Positions 24,901 through 33,900 of a DNA stretch of 64,000 nucleotides are shown piece by piece. Positions within the stretch are counted from its first letter, which is position 1. Every line of letters begins with the position of its first letter. The position numbers and the translations under genes were made by a program. This DNA is from Erythrocercus mccallii (taxonomy: Eukaryota; Chordata; Aves; Passeriformes; Dicruridae). The notes beneath the pieces were generated by a model. The model saw nothing but the letters and a program-made list of their open reading frames with translations. It was not told where the DNA came from and did not search any database. The stretch lies in the NCBI GenBank assembly GCA_013397435.1, contig VZRG01000263.1:434001-498000 (forward strand), in the 5' to 3' direction.

Positions 24901-27900
24901 ATACAGTTAATTTCCAAACTACATAAGTAAAAAACCACTGATTAATAAATTATTAAAAGATTTTACTCTTTACTAGTCAGGCATAATAATTTACTGTATC
25001 ACTATGATTTCAATTGGCACTATAAACTATGCAAAGCTGTCTTTGTGTAGTTGAAATCATTATCCTCCATGAATAAAGACTTAAGATTTTGGGAACTAAC
25101 GGATTAAATGGGAGTTACATACTACTGTTTCTGGCTTGCTCTTTGATCCATCAGACATAATTGAAATTTCTTATGACATGTGCTACTTAAAAAATTCTCA
25201 AGAGTATGCCCTTAAAATTAGATGCTGTTCCCAGGTACAGTGCCACAGCTTTCTTCATTCAGTAGCTTCTTTATCTTTTAGTCTTTGAGGTTTACTTCTA
25301 CAGAATAGTTTGTGTAGTAATTTTGGTTTGATGACTTTTTTACTGGTTTATACTGATCTGTAAACTTCTCTTAAAGGTTAAGCAAGTTAAAGGAATGTAA
25401 GAGGTGTTAAAATTAAAGCAGATGAGATTAAAACTGGTAATAATACTGTCTTATTTCATTTTGGTGAAAAATACTAGTTCTCTGTTGCTCTTAATCAGCT
25501 ACAACTGGTAGTTGTATTGAATTAGTGCACTACCACTTAATAATAATTTTTCCCCTCTTTTCTCAAGACATCAAGAATAGGATCAAGTGATCAGTATCAA
25601 AGAGAACAAGAAGTTTTAAAGGAAAATTTAAGATTGTCATCTGAAAACATTGAGCTAAGACTCCAACTAGAGCAGGCCAATAAAGATTTGCCAAGACTAA
25701 AGGTAGTATCTTCTTACTTTAGTCCCCTTTACCCTCACACAGGTCAGGGAATTGCTTAAAAAGAAACGGATATTTTTTCTGTACATACTGTAAATTTTCC
25801 ATGTTTTTACAGAAGATGAGAACGTTGAATACCTGGTAGAAATAGTGGAAAATGTTATTGAAATGGGAAATGACTTTCTCTTAAATTTTTCAGAGCAAAA
25901 CCACTATAATTTTGTTCACTAGTTTTTTTGAGATCTAAGTTGCTTATTACTTTGTCTTTTTTTTGCATGTAGGACCAAGTAGATGACTTAAAAGAAATGT
26001 GTGAACTTCTCAAAAAGGAGAAAGCAGAAGCTGAACACAAGTGGGGCAGCATTAGAGGGGTGAGTATTCTAACAGCACTTTTCATCATATGTAAATGAAT
26101 ACAAAATACAAAAAACCCCAAAGTGTTATTGAAACTAAATCATTTGGAATCAACCAAAACCAAACAAATTGTTCTTGTTTATTTTATTGACAAAATGCTA
26201 TAATGAATTAATGACATTAAGTTAACAGGAGCATTAGAAGGACTAGACCTAAACTATTAAATATTTGCACTATCATGGCCTTATTTTGTCATTTGGATTA
26301 GTTACCTTCAGAAGCATATTTGTACAGTAAATAGCAGTTACCGCCATAATAATGAAAATCATATTCATGTATTTTTGTATTTTATGTAAATTATTTGATC
26401 CAGGTGTAGAAAGGTTAAGTTACTGTTAGGGAAGGTTTTTGTTTGTTGTACTATGGAAGGTGACACAGCTAATTTTTACCCTAGTTACTCCCAACTACCT
26501 TAATAGAGCAATACTTCCAAAGTTAAAAGAAAAAAAAGTACTCAGCAGTGTGTCTCCTGCTGCTCACTTATCAAACTATTTGTGTGACCTTCTAAAGAAA
26601 GCTGAATTCATAAAAGCTCCTAAGTGCCTTTGTAGTTCTTTGTAGCCCAGTATACAAGGAGAATGAGTTCTGCTTTTGGGTACCAGAAAAGATCAGATAT
26701 TTTTCATTATTTTATTCATGCTTTGCTTGGACTGCTTGTGTACCTGTGTCTCTTATGCAGTAGTATTCTTGGACAAGAAAATTCAGTTTATACAACTGTT
26801 TCACACAAAGGTTCTGAGGAGACAGAAAATTCTGCATCTTTCTCAGGCAGTAAGATGTGACAGGTTTTTCTTTAACTCTACTGTGTACCAACACAAACCT
26901 CCTAATCCCTCCAGTTATTTTAGAGAAGAAAATTAAGTAGTTTTTACTCCTGAAATTTGGTTGCTATATACATTTATGTAGAAGTCCAGGGAGTAAAATC
27001 CTCCCCATTTTCTTACGGAGTACCTTAGGGCCCCAAAACTAGAATCAGCAGCATCTTTAAATTATGGTTGCCAAGGAAATTGCTACAAAGAGGATGAAAA
27101 AATAAATGGATTTGAAGACTGTCATTGTAGGACACGAAAGATGAGAGATTCCAAATACTTCAGAAGGCAGAGAGCATAGAAAAAGCTTTATTATCTAATT
27201 CTTACTACCTTTTTTAAGGTGTTCTGATACAGACTTAACATGATTGGTAAATAGGAATGACACCTCTCTAATCCCATTGGTTAAACTAGAGAAACAGCAA
27301 AACACCATCTGGAAAAGGATTGCTTTGAGAAAGGATAGTTGTTTGCCAAGATAGTTTTGAGAAGAAGCTTTCTTAAGAAATTTTCCTTTGGGAAAAAGGT
27401 TAGCAGCTGCTAGCAGGCTAAAATCTCTCAGGCCCAGAAATATCAGGCCTACATCAGACTCCCTAAAAGACCATCTAACTCAGTAATTAATGTAGTGAAA
27501 GAAGAAAAATAGAGAAATTACAATATTTCCCCCCACATTTATTTATTTATCGTTTTGCAAGGAGAATATATGCCTTTGGAAAGGGAGATCTACTTACACT
27601 TTAATCTTTAGTTCTTCTGTCGCTTTAATTCAGCAGGCAGAAGGGTTGCTAAAAAAGGGCCCTCTTTTCTTCCCTCAAGCTCCCAGCCATTTTTCCCTCG
27701 TTTTTTCCCAGTATTAGCATTTAAGCAATTTTATGATCTGTTGGATTGGGGAATTTTTCTACAAGAAAAGCTAAACAAATTAAGTAGTAAATTAAATAAA
27801 TTAAGTAGTTCTTTGATTTATTTTCCTAACGTTTCAGTTTAGTTCAGTACAGCAGATTTTGAGACTTAACTACAGCTCTTTAGGGTAACAGAAAATGAAG

Positions 27901-30900
27901 GAGTTGCTTTGTTGACTTGAGGGATTAAGAAATCATTAGATGTTTTGGAGAGGTAAGTATGCAAGAAATTCTAGGGTTCAAGTCATATCAAAATAAAACT
28001 TTTTTTTTTTATAAATATGAATTGCAGTGGTAAAATGAGCAATAAATTTAGATTTAGAGTATCTAATGTTAGTTAGAACATTAAGATGAACTATTTGCTC
28101 ACTTTGGCTTTTTTCCTTCCCCCCTCTGTAGGCTGGTAGAAGTGGAAAGACAGTCCCAGAACTGGAAAAAACAATTGGCTTGATGAAAAAGGTTGTAGAG
28201 AGAGTCCAAAGAGAAAATGAAGAACTGAAAAAAGCTCCAGCTGTGGTTTCTAATGAGAAATTACTTGGTCTTGAGCAGGAAAATGAGAGGCTAAAGGTAC
28301 AGATTTATCTCCAGTAACTATATTTATGTAACAGTTTATATGCAAGTTAGTAACAAAATGGAATAGCAAGCTTATTAACATAGTGATTGGCATAAAACTG
28401 TTTTGAAAATGCCAGGTGTGAAATATATAGAACAGAAAGACAAAACTTCATTTTAGCATAACATACAGCACGGTTTAAGATACTTTGTACCTTAAGGATA
28501 TATTTAACTATGTGATGAAATGTTCACTGTGCTAAGTAGCTATGACTATGCTTTAAAAATGGAAATCTGAAATCTTCTACTAAGCAATGTAAATGTGTTC
28601 TAACAAACTGTTTGATCTTTAGTCTGAAATGGAAAAAATGAAACTTGATCTGGAGGGCCAGCTGAGTGTGCGTTACGAATCTAAAACCAAAGGAATGGAA
28701 AAACTCACTACTGAAAATGAGAGACTGCGTAAAGAACTGAAAAAGGTATGATAATTTTAATGCATCCCTTTATTTCCACTAGGCACTGGTTATGGTAAGT
28801 AAATGCTTTTTATTTTCTTAATGGTTGATATAACACTGATATTGCCATGACAGATTTTTTTTTCACTATATATGTAGAAGAGATATCCAAGGACTAACCC
28901 AAGATCAAATTTGGAAGTTGTAGTGCTAGTAGTCTTAGATACAGTTTTCCCCTGCATCAACACTGACCCTATCTCACCATCATTTGAGATAATACCATAT
29001 TTCCTATGAGTTAAAGTTTTCCATAAAGCTTTGCTTTTATTGAACAACAGGAAGCTGACAGTGGAGAGAAGCTACGAATAGAGAAGAATAATTTGGAGAT
29101 ATTAAATAAGAAGTTAAATGCACAGCTGGAGGAAACCATTAAGAAGCTAAATTTGGCTGAGAGCCAACTTGATGGAGCTGACAGCAGAAGCTGGAAGTCC
29201 ATTGTCACAAGGTAAGAATTGAGAATGTAATAAAAAGACAGAAAAATTATACAATGCTTATGCTATTAAGATAAATAAACAACCTGTGTCCCACGTAAAG
29301 ATGGCAGAGAGCAAATTTTTGGTAAGAAATACTTAGTCCTGGACTCCTGGATGACTTCAGGGTGAAATAAGTTGATGGGTTGCAAAGGACTCTTTAATAG
29401 TGGTAAACAGAAATGGAAGGTATTGACAAAATCAGAATCTCTAACAGTAAACTTATTAGGGCAGAAAATCAGCTGGGCAGGTGAGCAACTTGTCTAATTT
29501 CATCTTAGGTCAGCTCACTACTGATGTCTGAGATTTTATTCCCTTGCTGGTCTTGTACTCCCACAGGATCCTTGGGGAGTCTAGTGCTACTCTGATATAT
29601 TGCTGAGCCGATTCTTCACTGAGACTTCAAAAAGCCATTTGTTTATTTTAACCTTCCCCCGAACAATCCAGTGAGATAAAATGTCTCTATGCAAGGCCAG
29701 ATGACAACTATAATTTGTCTAAAGAAGGAGGGCAAAATCAACTGCAGGACAGGACTGAAGTAGCTGATGGCTACAGCAGAGAGAGAGGATATGAGCATGC
29801 AAGTGAAGATGATAGGCCCTTTATAGCAGCCATATCTGCTCAGCAGTAGTCATACATTTATTCTTTTTGTTCTTCACCTCTTTTATAAAACATTTCTACT
29901 TGGTTCTGTTTAGTTGAGAGAGATACATAATTGTGTATAAAAATACATGGTCATGTTTAATTGTACTTGCCTATTTCAACTCATGTGAATAAAGCCTTCT
30001 ATTTGCATTTACTTTAGCATGCATTCAAAGTTAATAACGTAATGACCTTACTAACCTGGAGGAGCTGTTTGGGGAACTTTACAATGCAATCCACCTCACC
30101 AGCACATCTACCAATGCATATACATGGTAACAGAAAGTGTTTCATAGGGCAGGCAAAGGGGTGTCATCCCAGTGACCTCTCAGAAGACCCTTTGTCAGGT
30201 AGCAAGGTGTTGGACACTGTATTGCTATCTGAAAATTCAGATGGATTCAGATGGGAGACTATCTGAAAATTCAGATGGATTCAGATGGGAGACTGGGCTA
30301 CGTGACCTCCAGAGCTACCTTCCAACATTTCAGATGTTACACAAACCTTTTTGTAGCCTTCTAAAGCTCAAAGCAACATGGAATCTTCCTCAGACTGCTC
30401 TTCCTCCAGGGCAAACTATTTACTGCAGATAGTTTTGGCCTTGGAGTCTTCATCTTCTGCATCTGTATTAGCCTTTTTCTCAGTACCTTATTTTCCATAA
30501 ATTACTAAATCATTAGAAAAATACTTTCAAAGGTATAACACTGAAGTAAGATCCAACTAGTGTACATACTGCATCAGTAACATGGATCCTTTTAGCAGCA
30601 GCTGTTTGGGGTTTATGTGCAATAGCATAAAAAGATTCCTGTCCCCTTTTAATGAAGTGTAGACACAAAAAGAGAACCACAGAAGTGTAGTATCTAGAGA
30701 AGCCTTTATTCTAAAATCAAAGATGTGTTTCTCATTATGCTTCTTTCAGCAAACTGTATTTATAAGGCCAGTGGATATTTGAAGGCCAATGCCCCAAACA
30801 TATTTTAGGGTGTATTTTATAGCATTTATTCTCCTAAAGATATTTTAATCTCTGTTTCTGCATAAGTATTAACTTTTGCTCTTACTTTTCTCTAAATAAA

Positions 30901-33900
30901 AAAACTGGCAGAATGCAGGAAACTAAGTTGAAGGAAATGGAAACAGATATTGCTAAAAAAACCCAAAGCATTGCTAACCTTAAACGGCTGCTTCAGGAAG
31001 CAACAGAACGTGAACACAATGCTGATAAAAATTTACAAGATCTGAAAGAACAAGTGAGTAAAATCTAGCTAGATAACTCTGAAAATAGAATGTTTAATTT
31101 GTCTTTGTAATGTCTGTAGTAGCAGAATACTTTTTTTCTTTTTCTTTTATGGATTTTTTTTCAGTCATAGTTGCTATATTTACACATTTTAGCCAATTAA
31201 TGAGGTTTATCACATATTGTCAATATATATTTTTGATTTGCAGTCTGAGGAAAACTATTATTTTTCTACAGTGTTCTTCTGTAAGGTTTTTTTATTATGG
31301 TTTCAATGATCACATGAAATCCTGTAGATAGATGTTTCAAAAGGTCTTAAAAATCTTTACAGCTTGTTCTGCAGTGAGGTTGCTGCAAAGACTTCCCTAT
31401 TCCCTCCAGTTAGGTTTATCTGGTGGGGGGCAGGAGAGTATTGAGTTCTCTATCCTAAACAGGATCCTCATTTCTGTTTCCAGTCTGGTCTCTTACATGC
31501 AGTCTCCAGTAGTCTTACAAGTACTATTGTACATGTGGAAGAGTTGATGAATTTTAAACTCCAGTACTTTTGAAAAGATGTATCACCTCTTAAGTACTGA
31601 GGTGCAGTTCTAGAATTGCCCCTACATCAGCTTCCATATCTTCATTTATTTATGTGCCCATGATTTTCTTCCCCAGACACCTTTTACTGGCCCTTCTCAC
31701 TGTAAGGTATCAAATGCAAAACTTCCAATTTGGGAAGTCATATATATATTATGTAAGAAAGTAGATGTGTTCAATAAACAGAACTTGGAATTAACAATTC
31801 CAATTAATAATTAACTAACAATTCCTATGTTAGTTTTTCCTTGTTTTTCCTTTTCTAGTATCAGTGTTATTAACATGAAGTATACCAGCAGCAAATTTAA
31901 CACAGAGAGAAGTCTTTCATTTTGTGATATTACTCTGGGAGCAACACACTTCACAGTTTCTTTCATGTCTCAAGTTCTGATGAAGGGATGAGATCAAAGC
32001 TGACTATATTTTAAAAAACAGAGCCTGATTGTGTAAAGAAAAATAACCGAAATCCTTACCATGTTAGGTAGGAACAGAACAAAAACCTATCATTGACAGT
32101 AGTGTCATGCGAGTTCACTGCATTCATTAACTGTATATAATCACATATTTAAACCACTATTGTGCTCCTGCATCTTTACCAGGCATCTCTTTCAGAGGCT
32201 CCCTCCCTTTCTGTTCAAGGACCACTTCAAACTTAACTTGCAGGTCACCCCTAGTCAGTGTACCTTCATTGGGGCTGTCATTTGCAAAATCACAGTGGTT
32301 CCACACAATCTTTCAAAATTAACTGGGACACCCAGGTATGCAGATAAGCACATCAGTAGTATTTTTAAAGCATTTAAATGGTTTAGGCATATCAATTCCT
32401 TAAGCATATGTATACAGTATGTTGGTGTAGCTATGCATCCAACTTTCTTTGTAAATCTAACTTCTAAATACTTTTTTTCTTCATCCTTCATGAAATACAT
32501 AGCAATGATCTTTACTAACACTGGAAATGCTGCCAAGGATTAGCTTGATGTGTGGAAATTGTACATGACCAATTTTTTTTTTCTGATAGCTTTTTGTGTT
32601 TGGTTACATCCTTAGTATTATTTTCATTCTTTTTTTAATCTTATATCCAAGAGAACTCTGAACTGCATTGCCATGGATACTGTTTTCAAGAATAAAACTT
32701 CCTTAATTTTTCTTTTAAGATTGAGCATCTCAAACACCTTCCTGAAGGTGCAGGGACAGAGCAAAACATCATCAAGGAGCTTCAGCTTTTAAGGTAATGT
32801 ATTTCTAAACTAACTAAATACCTCAGCCAATATACATAAGAAGACCAGGAAATGGCCCCTGCAATTTTTAGTTATATATTTTAATATTTTAATTTAAAAA
32901 ATACTCTATTTTTAAAATATTCCAGATTAACTAATAATCGATTAGAGAAAGAAAAAGCAGAACTCATGCACCAGATGGAAGACTATAAGCATGAAAGACA
33001 CACCTCTACAAGTGAATGTCCTGCAGCTGGTAATAATTTTCAATACCTAAAAATAAAGATCTTCTTGTATTTAGAATCTAAAACTACGTTTACTTAATAT
33101 GTGTGTGCAAAGTAGTAATAAACCCACAGAATTATTTGAAGTAGATTAATGCCGAAGTAGTGTAAACTGAAGCAGATTAAGGTCTTGGATTTTTGAGTAG
33201 ACATACAAGATTTTTGAAAAGAATTTTCAGTAAAAATCTCCATAATCAATCATTTTAAGCAAGAGGCTGTAAACTGCGGTGTGATTTTCCTCTCACAAGA
33301 AGATGTGTAGTTCCTGCCCCCACTTGCTTTATTAACCTCAAAAGACTGTAAGATGTCATTCACTGAAATCCTCTTTCCTACACCTTTTGCTTTGGGTTCC
33401 AAGATGTGAGAGAATGAGTGTTTATTTCCAGTTACCAGCTCTGTGAAGGACTTAAGACCTAGCAGACATCAGTCACATGGGAAAAGCAGAGCACTATGGA
33501 GCAGCACACTGCCATATGACTGGAGGAAAACGCCCCAAACTAACCCTGTTGAAATTATGAATACATGCAACAAGATCCTTATTCCTGCATTTAATTCAGA
33601 GGAAGAGTGCATGTTGTATTTCTCAAAGGTGTGCTAACAGACTGGCCACTGGGCTACTCCATTCAATTACAGGAACTAGACACCACTGCCTGATTTGTAT
33701 AAGAACTAAGAAAAAGCCCAAGTGACTTCAATGGTTGGTGATTGCAATTCGTTTTATTTAACTATTTCAGTGGAGAATTATTGAAACAAGATTATTTGTG
33801 CCATGGGTTTTCACTACTTAAAATTTCATAAAAAATCATTATTTTTGCAGGACATAATGGAACTGTAGAGGAGGATAAAATTGACAGACTAATGACAGAA

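Noticed and set aside
32160..32543. 127-codon plus-strand frame in a CEP290 intron
   Set aside because: No recognised homologue, no splice context, and neighbouring exons join in frame across it.
33443..33637. 64-codon frame in a CEP290 intron, after a TTTCCAG
   Set aside because: No matching human CEP290 segment; adjacent exons 28 and 29 join in frame without it.
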